The position numbers and the translations under genes are program-made. Below are positions 31,831 to 40,052 of a stretch of 64,000 nucleotides of DNA, one piece after another. The first letter of the stretch is position 1, and every line of letters starts with the position of its first letter. The DNA is from Kribbibacterium absianum (GTDB lineage Bacteria > Actinomycetota > Coriobacteriia > Coriobacteriales > Atopobiaceae). The stretch covers positions 62,001 to 126,000 of the forward strand of contig NZ_JASJEX010000005.1 of assembly GCF_030067705.1 (NCBI RefSeq), given 5' to 3'. Under the pieces are notes generated by a model that did not search any database, was not told the origin of the DNA, and worked only from the letters and a program-made list of their open reading frames with translations.

Positions 31831-32703
31831 TCACAGATTGGGGTTGATCACCCGCACGACGCGGTCGTCGCCGCAGAGGTCGAGCACGTCGTCGATCAGC
31901 CCCAGCGCCACGCAGGCGCGGTAGATGCCGGAGTCGTCCACGGACGTCGTGATCATGTCGGCCACGCGCTTCGCGCGCCAGTCCGCGTTGCCCATCGCGA
32001 CGCCCGTGCCCACGGCCTCGAGCATCGTCGCGTCGTTGCCGCCGTCGCCGAAGGCCATCGCGTTGCAGCTGCTGAGCCCGTTGTGCTCGAGCACCGCCGC
32101 CACGCCGAGGTCCTTGCCACCGGTGGCCGGGATGATGTCGCAGAAGTCCTCGGTCCAGCGCACGAGCTTGACGCCCGGCGCGATGTCCGTGATGCGATGC
32201 TCCTCATGCGCCGGCAGGAACGCGTTCATCTGAAAGACGGTGCACTCACGGGGGTCCGTGTCCGGATCGAGGTCGAACACGACGTTGGCGTGCTCCTCGG
32301 CGGCGACAATCTCTGGCCCCTTCTTGGGCGTGAATGCGCGGTCCGGCAGCATGTAGACGATGTCGAACTCGCCGCGGTCGTTCGCGTCCGCGATGGCGGC
32401 CACGTCCTCCGGGCTGATGGCCGTCATGCGAAAGATACCGCGGTCGTCCAGGCACACTTGGCCGGAGTTGCAGAGGAAGCCGTCGAAGCCCTCGAAGTCG
32501 CCGATGCCGTTGCGCAGGAAGTCCGGCAGCTGGAAGAGGGCGCGGCCGGAGGCGACGAAGATCTTCACCCCGTTGCGGCGCAGCTCGCGAAGCGCCACGC
32601 GCGTGGACTCCGGCATGCCGTGAGTCTTGAACGAGACGAGCGTGCCGTCGATATCAAAGAACGCGATCTTGATGGGCGCGTCCTTGCAGTGCTTGTGGGA
32701 CAT
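31831..32703 (-). CDS. HAD-superfamily (Cof/IIB-type) phosphatase
   Basis: The 290-residue protein has HAD motif I IAFFDIDGTLVSF, motif II in KIFVASGR, a lysine in the cap-following region (GGKDLGVAAVLEHNG) and motif IV MAFGDGGNDATMLE. The IIB cap lies between. Such enzymes dephosphorylate sugar phosphates or flavin and pyridoxal precursors. The start ATG 32703 lies five bases after AGAAAGGA. It is a single gene with three R1 units upstream that also follow the stop of... the aminotransferase gene further upstream; cotranscription with that gene is possible since both are on the minus strand. The substrate cannot be told. Confidence 0.9.
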   Translation of the reverse strand: MSHKHCKDAPIKIAFFDIDGTLVSFKTHGMPESTRVALRELRRNGVKIFVASGRALFQLPDFLRNGIGDFEGFDGFLCNSGQVCLDDRGIFRMTAISPEDVAAIADANDRGEFDIVYMLPDRAFTPKKGPEIVAAEEHANVVFDLDPDTDPRECTVFQMNAFLPAHEEHRITDIAPGVKLVRWTEDFCDIIPATGGKDLGVAAVLEHNGLSSCNAMAFGDGGNDATMLEAVGTGVAMGNADWRAKRVADMITTSVDDSGIYRACVALGLIDDVLDLCGDDRVVRVINPNL

Positions 32704-32745
32704 GGAGGTCCTTTCTCTCACGGAAGGGCTTATGCCCATCGGAGT

Positions 32746-32866
32746 GGGACGGAAGTGCCTGACACTCCTGTCCCTGCGCCGTGATCCAGGTGGGACGGAA
32801 GTGCCTGACACATCCGTCCCTGCGCCGTGATCCAGGTGGGACGGAGGTGCCTGACACGCCTGTCCC
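32746..32866 (+). repeat. R1 repeats in a 46-bp tandem array, three copies
   Basis: Units at 32746, 32792 and 32838 have the core GTGCCTGACAC. The intervening stretch (CTGCGCCGTGATCCAGGT) is repeated too, so the tandem unit is 46 bp. The third ends four bases from the aminotransferase stop. Confidence 0.95.
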
Positions 32867-32870
32867 TGCG

Positions 32871-34034
32871 TCAGGCGCCGAAACCCGCCGCGCCGATGCG
32901 CGCCACCGCGTCGCGCAGGCCGTCCGGCGGCAGCACGAGCGCAAACCGCACGTACCCCTCGCCCCTCGGCCCAAAGCTCGCGCCCGGCGTCACCACGACG
33001 CCCGCTTCGTTCATCAGGTCTTGCACAAACTGCATCGAGTCCGTGTACCGATCCGGCAGCTTGGCCCACACGAACATCGTGCCCTGGGCGTTCGGACGCT
33101 CCCAGCCGATCTGCTCCAGCGCGTCGCACAGCGCGTCGCGACGCTCGCGGTACCGTTGGCGCTGCTCCTCCACCGGCTCCAAAGGCCCGGTCAGGGCCGC
33201 GATGGCCGCCCGCTGCGCCGGGACGAAGGTCCCGAAGTCGATCTGCCCGCGCAGTTTGCGGAGCGCCGCCACCACATCGGGGCGCCCCACCAAGAAGCTC
33301 AGGCGCGCGCCGGTCACGTTGAAGGACTTCGAGAGCGAGAAGAACTCCACGCCCACGTCCGCCGCACCCGGGAACCGCAGGAAGGAGCCGCCCCGCTCGC
33401 CGTCGTGCACGATGTCGGAGTAGGCGTTGTCGTGCACGACCAAGAGGTCGTGCTCCCGCGCGAAGTCGATGACCTCCTCGTACATCTCGTCCGTGCCCAC
33501 AGAGCCCACGGGATTGGCGGGCAGCGATATCACCAGGTACTTCGCGGCGTCCGCGACCTCGGGGTCGATGTCCGCGACGTGCGGCAGAAAGCCGTGCTCG
33601 GCCACCATCGGATAGTAGACCGGCTCCGCGCCCGCCAGCCTCACCGCGCCCGCGAAGATCGGATAGCACGGGTCCGGCACAAGCGCGGTGTCGCCCGGGT
33701 CGAGCAGCGCCAGCGCCAAGTGCCCCATGCCTTCCTGTGTGCCCGAAACGAGCATCGCCATGTCCGGCGTGACCTCGACGCCGAAGCGCCGACGGTAGTA
33801 ATCGCAGAGGGCCTCGAGCAGCGCGGGCTCGTCGTGCAGGGCATAGCGCCAGCTGACCGGGTCCTGTGCGGCCTCCACCAGCGCGTTCACCACATGCGCC
33901 GGCGGCTCGAAGTCCGGCGTGCCCACGGACAGGTCCACCATGTCGCGGCCGCGCGCCTCGAGGGCGCGGCGCTGCGCGTTGAGGGACGCGAAGACCTCGT
34001 CGCCAAAGGCATCGAGTCGGGAGGAGAACTGCAT
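32871..34034 (-). CDS. Class I/II PLP-dependent aminotransferase (DapL/aspartate aminotransferase-like)
   Basis: The 387-residue enzyme has the fold type I pattern: DLSVGTPDFEPP at the N-terminus, SGTQEGMGHLALAL, NPCYPIF-like DPCYPIFAG, SLPANPVGSVG, VVHDNAYSD and the PLP lysine in SLSKSFNVTGARLSFLVG. The group includes LL-diaminopimelate aminotransferases and broad aspartate or alanine aminotransferases; I cannot decide between them. The start ATG 34034 lies five bases after AAAGGAG; the 14-codon upstream extension lacks a site. It stands before the HAD gene on the same strand, separated by the R1 array. Confidence 0.9.
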   Translation of the reverse strand: MQFSSRLDAFGDEVFASLNAQRRALEARGRDMVDLSVGTPDFEPPAHVVNALVEAAQDPVSWRYALHDEPALLEALCDYYRRRFGVEVTPDMAMLVSGTQEGMGHLALALLDPGDTALVPDPCYPIFAGAVRLAGAEPVYYPMVAEHGFLPHVADIDPEVADAAKYLVISLPANPVGSVGTDEMYEEVIDFAREHDLLVVHDNAYSDIVHDGERGGSFLRFPGAADVGVEFFSLSKSFNVTGARLSFLVGRPDVVAALRKLRGQIDFGTFVPAQRAAIAALTGPLEPVEEQRQRYRERRDALCDALEQIGWERPNAQGTMFVWAKLPDRYTDSMQFVQDLMNEAGVVVTPGASFGPRGEGYVRFALVLPPDGLRDAVARIGAAGFGA

Positions 34035-34100
34035 GGAAGCTCCTTTGAGCGGGGTTTCAAGCGACACAAGGGGCATTGTAGCGAGGGTTCAGGGGGCTAT

Positions 34101-34276
34101 CGGTGCGGCAGCGCACCGCGCTTCGACCTGAAACGACAAGAACCTGCCATTTCGAGCCGAAGAGCGGTGCACCCCCACCAGCACGCACCGCTCTTCGGCC
34201 TGAGCCTGCAAGATGTCATAGGCACAATTGCAAGTTCAGAGGGAATGGCGGTGCGTGCCAGACTCGTTGCACCGCC
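34101..34276. repeat. Cluster of three hairpins with GGTGC/GCACC arms
   Basis: CGGTGC/GCACCG lies at 34101-34118. A perfect 15-base stem starting GCCGAAGAGCGGTGC lies at 34156-34199. GGCGGTGC/GCACCGCC lies at 34247-34276. They share the GCGGTGC arm and lie in the 466-bp gap between the divergent aminotransferase and SGNH genes. No T tract follows. The rest of the gap (34277-34500) shows nothing clear. Confidence 0.7.
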
Positions 34277-34500
34277 GTTCTCTTCGAATCAACGCGAACA
34301 TGCGCTTTCACGCCTATCGGCGGTGCGATCCACCATCCCCGTGACCCCGAGCGGATCCCCCGGGGCAGGCCACTCCCACTTGGCATGCCTTATCTCGCCC
34401 GCGAGCCGCTCGGCCAAGCCCCGCCGATTTGCCGCCGCCCCTCGCGCCGGCGCGGCGCATGCTACACGCGACCCGTGCACCCACCCAGAAAGGAACCGCC

Positions 34501-35454
34501 ATGCTCGTCTCCGTCATGGGCGACTCCATGTCCACCTTTGAAGGCTTCATCCCGGAGGGCTGGAACGTCTTCTACACCGGCGAGAACTGCGAGGCCACCG
34601 GCGTCACCACGGTCGACGACACTTGGTGGATGCAGGTCATCCGCGGCATGGGCGGCGAGTTCCTGGCCAACGCCAGCTGGTCCGGCAGCTGCGTGGAGGG
34701 CGTCGGCTACCCCGCCGGCGAGTCCCGCGCGCGCACCGACGCGCTGCAGAAGGACGGCGCGCACCCGGACGTCGTGCTCATCTTCATGGGCATCAACGAC
34801 TTCGGCTGGGGCGGGACGATGAACCAGATGCTCGGCCGCGGCACGGCCACGCCCACCAACATCGACCTGGCCAAGTACCCGGTCGTGGCGCCGGGCCCCG
34901 CGCCCGTCGACGCCGCCGAGAAGTTCGGCGAGGCCTACAGCCGCATGCTGCAGAACATCGTCTGCGACAACCCCGGCGTCGAGGTGTGGTGCCTGACGCT
35001 GCCGGTGGGGCGCATCGTCGGCGCGCCGAGCACGGCCTTCACCTATCCCTACCGCGGCAACCACTTTGACCGCTACAACAACGCGATCCGCGTCGCGGCG
35101 GGCCAGTGGCCCGGATGCCACGTGGCCGACTGCCGCGCCCTGATGCTGGACTACGAGGCCGTCGACGGCACGCACCCCACCAAGAGGGGCATGGAGCAGA
35201 TCGCGAGCATGGTGCTCCATTGCATGGGCCTCGACGACGCCCCCACGGACTGCCCACGCTCGGAGCAGGTGTGCTTCCAGGAGACGTGCATCGGGTGCCC
35301 CTACGCCCGCGGCACCGCCTTTGGCTGGAACACCGTGTGCGAGCTCTCCTTCCCGGAGCCGAGCTTCACGAATGTCCGAGGCGTGGACGCCCAGGCGGCG
35401 CCCTCCGGCCCGGCGCCGAAGGCTCAGCCCTGGGATCCCGAATTGAGCCACTAG
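34501..35454 (+). CDS. SGNH/GDSL-type hydrolase
   Basis: The 317-residue protein shows block I GDSMSTF with the nucleophile serine, block III MGINDFGWGG and block V DGTHPTKRGMEQ with the catalytic aspartate and histidine. No signal peptide is present, so it acts in the cytoplasm. A cysteine-rich tail (CPRSEQVCFQETCIGCPYARG) is unusual and might bind metal. It lies beside the pectin locus and could be a carbohydrate acetylesterase, but this is inferred from position. The start ATG 34501 follows AGAAAGGA. The stop TAG is the first codon of an 80-bp repeat also found after the DhuI-like gene. Confidence 0.88.
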   Translation: MLVSVMGDSMSTFEGFIPEGWNVFYTGENCEATGVTTVDDTWWMQVIRGMGGEFLANASWSGSCVEGVGYPAGESRARTDALQKDGAHPDVVLIFMGINDFGWGGTMNQMLGRGTATPTNIDLAKYPVVAPGPAPVDAAEKFGEAYSRMLQNIVCDNPGVEVWCLTLPVGRIVGAPSTAFTYPYRGNHFDRYNNAIRVAAGQWPGCHVADCRALMLDYEAVDGTHPTKRGMEQIASMVLHCMGLDDAPTDCPRSEQVCFQETCIGCPYARGTAFGWNTVCELSFPEPSFTNVRGVDAQAAPSGPAPKAQPWDPELSH

Positions 35455-35531
35455 AAACGCGTTTTCGACAGGTTCCAAACGATCGTTTGTAACTGGGCGG
35501 GACAAAGGTGCCGGTCACCTGTGTCCCGCCG
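35452..35531 (+). repeat. R4 composite repeat, copy 1 (80 bp), starting at a stop codon
   Basis: The 80 bp from the TAG stop of the SGNH gene match 54415-54494 with five mismatches and no gap. The element holds the palindrome CAAACGATCGTTTG and ends in a complete R1 unit (35499-35527). Confidence 0.95.
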
Positions 35532-35614
35532 ACCTGTGAAGAGGGACAGGGGTGCCAGACACCGTCGTCCCGCTCATCGCGACGTGGGACGGACGTGTCC
35601 GGCACCCGCGTCCC
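35499..35614. repeat. R1 repeats, three copies, between two converging genes
   Basis: Units at 35499, 35543 and 35586. The last ends one base from the uxaA stop on the minus strand. The cores vary (GTGCCGGTCAC, GTGCCAGACAC, GTGTCCGGCAC). Confidence 0.93.
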
Positions 35615-35615
35615 G

Positions 35616-37109
35616 CTACAACGTGACGCCGTCCTTCCAGATCGCGAGGCCTCGGGCGCCGCGGTGCTCGGCGCTTGTCAGCTCGCCCGACGCCACGGCT
35701 ACCAGCTTGTCCAGTAACTCGTCGGCCACCACGTCCAACGACAGTCCTTCGGACACCGCACGCCCGGCGTCGAAGTCCACCCATCCGTGCTTCTTCTGAG
35801 CCAGCGCACTGTTGGACGCCACCTTGACCGTCGGCGCCGGCGCCCCGAACGGCGTCCCGCGGCCGGTCGAGAACAGGATCACCGTCGCCCCTGCGGCCGA
35901 GAGCGCCGTGCTGCTCACCAGGTCGTTCCCCGGAGAGCACAGCAGGTTGAGCCCCTTCCGCTCCACGCGGTCGCCGTACCCCACCACGCCCGAGACGGGC
36001 GCCGTGCCGCCCTTCTGCACGCAGCCACAGCTCTTGTCCTCGAGCGTCGTGATGCCGCCGGCCTTGTTGCCGGGGCTCGGGTTCTCATAGACCACGGCCC
36101 CATGGGACAGGAAGTACTCCTTGAAGCCGTTGAGCAGGTCGCAGGCCTCGTCAAACACCTCCCGGCTCTCGCAGCGGCCCAACAGGAGCCCCTCGGCGCC
36201 GAACATCTCCGGCACCTCGGCCAGAAGGCTCGTGCCGCCGGCCGCGACAACGGCGTCCGACACGCGACCGATGACCGGGTTCGCTGTGATGCCGGACAGT
36301 CCGTCCGAGCCGCCGCACTTCAAGCCGAGCACCAGCTCCGACAACGGCTGCGCCTCGCGCCGGTCGCGCCGCGCGACGTCGGCCAGCTCGCCGAGAACCT
36401 CCAGCCCCGCCGCCAGTTCGTCCTCCACGTCTTGGCAGCGGAGGTAGCGCACACGCTCCGGGTCCAGAGAGCCCAACGCCTCGAACAGCATCTCCTGCGT
36501 CACGTTCTCGCAGCCGAGCGACAGCAGCAGCACGCCGCCCGCGTTGGGATGGTGCGCCAGGGACGCGAGCACCTGCGCCGTGCGCGCCAGGTCGTCCCCC
36601 ATCTGGCTGCAGCCATAGGGGTGAGAGAAGGCGACCACGGCCTCGAGCCCGTCGCCCACCAAGCCCTGGGCCTCGGCCGCCAGCTCAGCAGCGGTGTCGT
36701 TCACGCATCCCACCACCGGGATGATCCAGAGCTCGTTGCGCGTGCCCACGCGGCCGTCGGCGCGTCGGTAGCCCTGGAACGTGCGCTCAACGGCCGGCCG
36801 CGCCAGCTCATGGGCCTCCGGCTCCCAGCGGTACTCGACGGTGCCCGACAGGCTCGTAGCCAGGTCGTGCGTGTGCACCCATTGGCCCCGTTCCAAAGGG
36901 CGGGTCGCGTGGCCGATGACCGCGCCGTACTTCACCACCGGGTCGCCCGAGTCGAGCGCCGTCAGAGCGACCTTGTGGCCGCGGGGCACGTCGTCTTGCA
37001 GCTCCACGTTGCACCCGTCCGGGCCCGGCACCGTCTCCCCCGCCGCAAGGTCACGCAGCGCGACCGCCACGGAGTCCCCGGGGGCGATCTGCACCATCGC
37101 CGCGCTCAT
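35616..37109 (-). CDS. uxaA: Altronate dehydratase
   Basis: The 497-residue enzyme dehydrates altronate to 2-keto-3-deoxygluconate. The N-terminal SAF domain (IAPGDSVAVALRDLAAGETV) is followed by the large catalytic domain with YRRADGRVGTRNELWIIPVVGCVN, SHPYGCSQMGDD, LGLKCGGSDGLSGITANPVIG and DKSCGCVQKGG, where cysteines and histidines should hold iron. Length fits UxaA. Its start overlaps the uxaB stop by four bases (ATGA), so the two are coupled. It is the last gene of the GH28-uxaC-uxaB-uxaA operon; R1 units follow the stop by one base. Confidence 0.95.
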   Translation of the reverse strand: MSAAMVQIAPGDSVAVALRDLAAGETVPGPDGCNVELQDDVPRGHKVALTALDSGDPVVKYGAVIGHATRPLERGQWVHTHDLATSLSGTVEYRWEPEAHELARPAVERTFQGYRRADGRVGTRNELWIIPVVGCVNDTAAELAAEAQGLVGDGLEAVVAFSHPYGCSQMGDDLARTAQVLASLAHHPNAGGVLLLSLGCENVTQEMLFEALGSLDPERVRYLRCQDVEDELAAGLEVLGELADVARRDRREAQPLSELVLGLKCGGSDGLSGITANPVIGRVSDAVVAAGGTSLLAEVPEMFGAEGLLLGRCESREVFDEACDLLNGFKEYFLSHGAVVYENPSPGNKAGGITTLEDKSCGCVQKGGTAPVSGVVGYGDRVERKGLNLLCSPGNDLVSSTALSAAGATVILFSTGRGTPFGAPAPTVKVASNSALAQKKHGWVDFDAGRAVSEGLSLDVVADELLDKLVAVASGELTSAEHRGARGLAIWKDGVTL

Positions 37110-38629
37110 GCTGCGACCTCACTGGTCTCTGCAATCGCAGCAGCGAACGCCGCCAGCGGCCCCTCGGCGCGAATCACCGTCAGCGCCCCGAGCACCGCCG
37201 GCTCCAACCCCGGAACGTCGCTCAGGTCCTGGCCCCAGAACGCCGTGTTGCGCAGCACGTCAGCCACCAAGGTCGCGTCGTCCGTGCCCCGATGCTCCCA
37301 GTAGAAGTCGAGCACGTCGTCCTCGTCCTCGGCCACATAGGGCGTGCCGTCCGCACGGCGCAGGTGCAGCCCCTCCTCGTCGCGCCCCTCGACGCCCGTG
37401 GTGTAGAAGGCGATGAGGGCGGCGAGGCTCGCAGCCAACGTCTGCGGCACCGCGCCCGTTGCCTCGACGCGTTCCAGCAGCGTGGGCAGGTCGCGCCCGC
37501 GCCACTTGGACGTGGAGTTGAGGCAGATGGCGAGCAGCGAGTGGTCGATGAACGGGTTGTCGAACCGATCGGCCGTCGCTGCGATGAACCCGTCCACGTC
37601 CTCCGGCGCCAGCGTCTCGAGCAGCGCCGGGCGCACCGCGTCGCCGAGCAGCGCGTCCATGAACCCACGAACCACCGGGTCATGGAGCGCATCGCGCACG
37701 ATGTCGTAGACCGCCAGCCACGCGCCGGGGACAAAACCCGTGTGCGCGCCGTTCAGGATGCGCACCTTGCGCCGTTCGAAGGGCGCGATGTCCGGCGCGA
37801 CCGTGACCGTGTCGATACCGGCGCTTCCAAAGGGAAGCCGCCGCTCCAGCGCATCGTCGCCCTGAATGACCCAGCACTCGAACGGCTCGCGCGCCGCCAG
37901 GAACCCGTCCTCGTAGCCCAGCCCCAGCGCGGCCACTGCCGCAGGGTCGCGCACGGGGCCGGCCACGATCGAGTCCACGAGCGTCGACGCGAACACGCAC
38001 TCCTGGTCCAGCCAGGCGGCGAACTCCAGCGGCAGGCCCCACTCGTCGGCATGGCGGCGCACGAGCGCGAAGAGCCGCGCCCCGTTGTCCTCCACCAGCT
38101 CGCAGGCCAGCACCACAACACCCGGTTGCCCCGCCTCCCACCGGCGATACAACACCTGGGTGAGCTTGGCCGGATAGCTGGCAGGCACCTCGTCCTCCAG
38201 AGAGCAGCCGGGGTCCCAGGCGATGCCGGCGTCCGTCGTGTTCGAGACGATAAGCTCCAGCTCCGGCGACGTGGCCACGCGCAGGATCTCCTCCCGGTCG
38301 GTCGCCCGGTGCGGGTTCAGGCACTCCCTCACGCTTGACACCACGTGCCGCTCGTCGACCACCTGACCGTCCGCTCGCCCGCGAACGAGCACCGTGAACA
38401 GGCAGTCCTGTTCGTTCCAGGCGTCGCAGCGCTCGGTGCGCGGGGTCCTCGGCTGCACGACGGCCACGGAGCCGCCCCAACCCGCCTGGTTCGCACGGTC
38501 AAAAAAGAGGTCCGCGAACGCCCGCAGGAAGTTGCCGTCGCCGTACTGAAGCACCTTGACCGGTGCGTCGGCCGACGTCGCCAACGGAAGCCCGAGCTGC
38601 TCGGCCACCTCGCGATTCAACACCGCCAT
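37106..38629 (-). CDS. uxaB: Tagaturonate reductase (altronate oxidoreductase)
   Basis: The 507-residue NADH-dependent enzyme reduces tagaturonate to altronate. It shows the mannitol dehydrogenase family pattern: VLQYGDGNFLRAFADLFFD (cofactor-binding), IVSNTTDAGIAWDPG, then the C-terminal domain with KVRILNGAHTGFVPGAWL, where the lysine is catalytic in this family. Galacturonate flux is suggested by this type rather than UxuB. RBS GGAGG precedes ATG 38629. It starts one base after the uxaC stop and overlaps uxaA by four bases. Confidence 0.95.
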   Translation of the reverse strand: MAVLNREVAEQLGLPLATSADAPVKVLQYGDGNFLRAFADLFFDRANQAGWGGSVAVVQPRTPRTERCDAWNEQDCLFTVLVRGRADGQVVDERHVVSSVRECLNPHRATDREEILRVATSPELELIVSNTTDAGIAWDPGCSLEDEVPASYPAKLTQVLYRRWEAGQPGVVVLACELVEDNGARLFALVRRHADEWGLPLEFAAWLDQECVFASTLVDSIVAGPVRDPAAVAALGLGYEDGFLAAREPFECWVIQGDDALERRLPFGSAGIDTVTVAPDIAPFERRKVRILNGAHTGFVPGAWLAVYDIVRDALHDPVVRGFMDALLGDAVRPALLETLAPEDVDGFIAATADRFDNPFIDHSLLAICLNSTSKWRGRDLPTLLERVEATGAVPQTLAASLAALIAFYTTGVEGRDEEGLHLRRADGTPYVAEDEDDVLDFYWEHRGTDDATLVADVLRNTAFWGQDLSDVPGLEPAVLGALTVIRAEGPLAAFAAAIAETSEVAA

Positions 38630-38630
38630 C

Positions 38631-40052
38631 TCACGCCTCCTTGAGCGGGAAGCCGAAGTAGCGCACCGCGTTGTTGTAGGAGATGTCGCGCACCAGCCGC
38701 GCCAGGGCTTCGGGGTCGTCCGGGTACGCGCCCGCCTCCACTTGCTCGCCGATCAGGCTGCAGAGCACCCGGCGGAAGTACTCGTGTCGCGGATAGCTCA
38801 AGAAGCTGCGCGAGTCCGTCAGCATGCCGATGAAGTTGCCGAGCACGCCCTCCTCGGCCAGGGCCGTCATCTGTGCCCGCATGCCCGTCTCGGAGTCGTT
38901 GAACCACCAGGCGCTGCCGTTCTGCAGCTTACCTGCGCAGGGGGCCTCCTGGAAACAGGCCATCACCGTGTCGATGAGGACGTTGTCGTTGGGGTTGAGC
39001 GAGTAGAGCACCGTCTTCGGCAACGTCCCCGCCTGCTGCAGCGCGCCGAGGAAGCGCGCCAGACCGGACGTGGACGTGGGCGCGTCGATGCAGTCGTAGC
39101 CGGTGTCGGGCCCGAGGCGCTCGAACATGGGGCGGTTGTTGTCGCGCCGGCAGCCGAAGTGCAGCTGCATGACCCACCCGCGCTCGGCGTACTCGCGCGA
39201 GGCCCAGGCCATGAAGGCGCTCTGGTACTGCAGCACCTCGTGGCCGCTCAGCGGCTCGCCCGCGAGGCCTGCCGCGAAGACGCGCTCCACCTCGGCGGGG
39301 TCAGCCTCTGTCCAGTCGACGGACTCGAAGGCATGGTCCGCCGTGCGGCAGCCCATCTGGTCAAAGAAGTCGTAGCGCTCGTGCAGGGCGGCCGTGAAGT
39401 CGGCGAAGCTCCCGATCGTCCGGCCCGACGCGGCGCTCACACGGGCCACGTACGCGCCGAACTCGCCCGAGCGCTCGATTCGCAGCGCGCCATCGGGACG
39501 ACAGGCGGGCAGCACCTTGACCGAGAAGCTCGGGTCGGCGGCCAGCAGCTGATGGTACCGGAGGTCGTCCGCCGGGTCGTCCGTGGTGCAGAGGAGCTTC
39601 ACGCCCGAGCGCTCGATCAGGCCGCGGCAGCTCATGTCGGGCTCGGCCAGCCGCTCTTTCGCGAGGTTCCAGACCTCCTGCGCGCTCGCGCCCGTGAGCG
39701 GTTTGTCATAGCCAAAGTACCGCTTGAGCTCCAGGTGGGCCCACTGGTACACGGGGTTGCCGATGCAGCGCTCAAGGGTCTCGGCCCACTCCTGGAACTT
39801 CTCGCGGTCGGAGGCGTCACCGGTGATGAAGCGCTCGTCCACGCCGTTGGCGCGCATGAGGCGCCATTTGTAGTGGTCGCCGCCGAGCCACACCTGTGTG
39901 AGGTTCTCGTAACGGCGGTCCTCCCACACCTCCGCCGGCGAGATGTGGCAGTGGTAGTCCACAATCGGTAGACCGGCGGCCACGTCGTGGTAGAGCCTCT
40001 CGGCCGTGGCAGTGGTGAGCAAGAAGCTCTGGTCGTCCATGAACGGTTTCAT
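38631..40052 (-). CDS. uxaC: Uronate isomerase
   Basis: The 473-residue isomerase converts galacturonate to tagaturonate and glucuronate to fructuronate. Typical UxaC motifs are VDYHCHISPAEVWED near the N-terminus (metal-site histidines), WRLMRANGVDE, LLCTTDDPADDL, QLHFGCRRDNN and GMLTDSRSFLSYPRHEYFRR. Full length for the family. The start ATG 40052 overlaps the GH28 stop (ATGA), with AGGAG ten bases upstream. The frame stays open far upstream, but that is the antisense-free shadow of GH28, not a fusion. It sits in the pectin operon behind a LacI-type operator. Confidence 0.96.
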   Translation of the reverse strand: MKPFMDDQSFLLTTATAERLYHDVAAGLPIVDYHCHISPAEVWEDRRYENLTQVWLGGDHYKWRLMRANGVDERFITGDASDREKFQEWAETLERCIGNPVYQWAHLELKRYFGYDKPLTGASAQEVWNLAKERLAEPDMSCRGLIERSGVKLLCTTDDPADDLRYHQLLAADPSFSVKVLPACRPDGALRIERSGEFGAYVARVSAASGRTIGSFADFTAALHERYDFFDQMGCRTADHAFESVDWTEADPAEVERVFAAGLAGEPLSGHEVLQYQSAFMAWASREYAERGWVMQLHFGCRRDNNRPMFERLGPDTGYDCIDAPTSTSGLARFLGALQQAGTLPKTVLYSLNPNDNVLIDTVMACFQEAPCAGKLQNGSAWWFNDSETGMRAQMTALAEEGVLGNFIGMLTDSRSFLSYPRHEYFRRVLCSLIGEQVEAGAYPDDPEALARLVRDISYNNAVRYFGFPLKEA

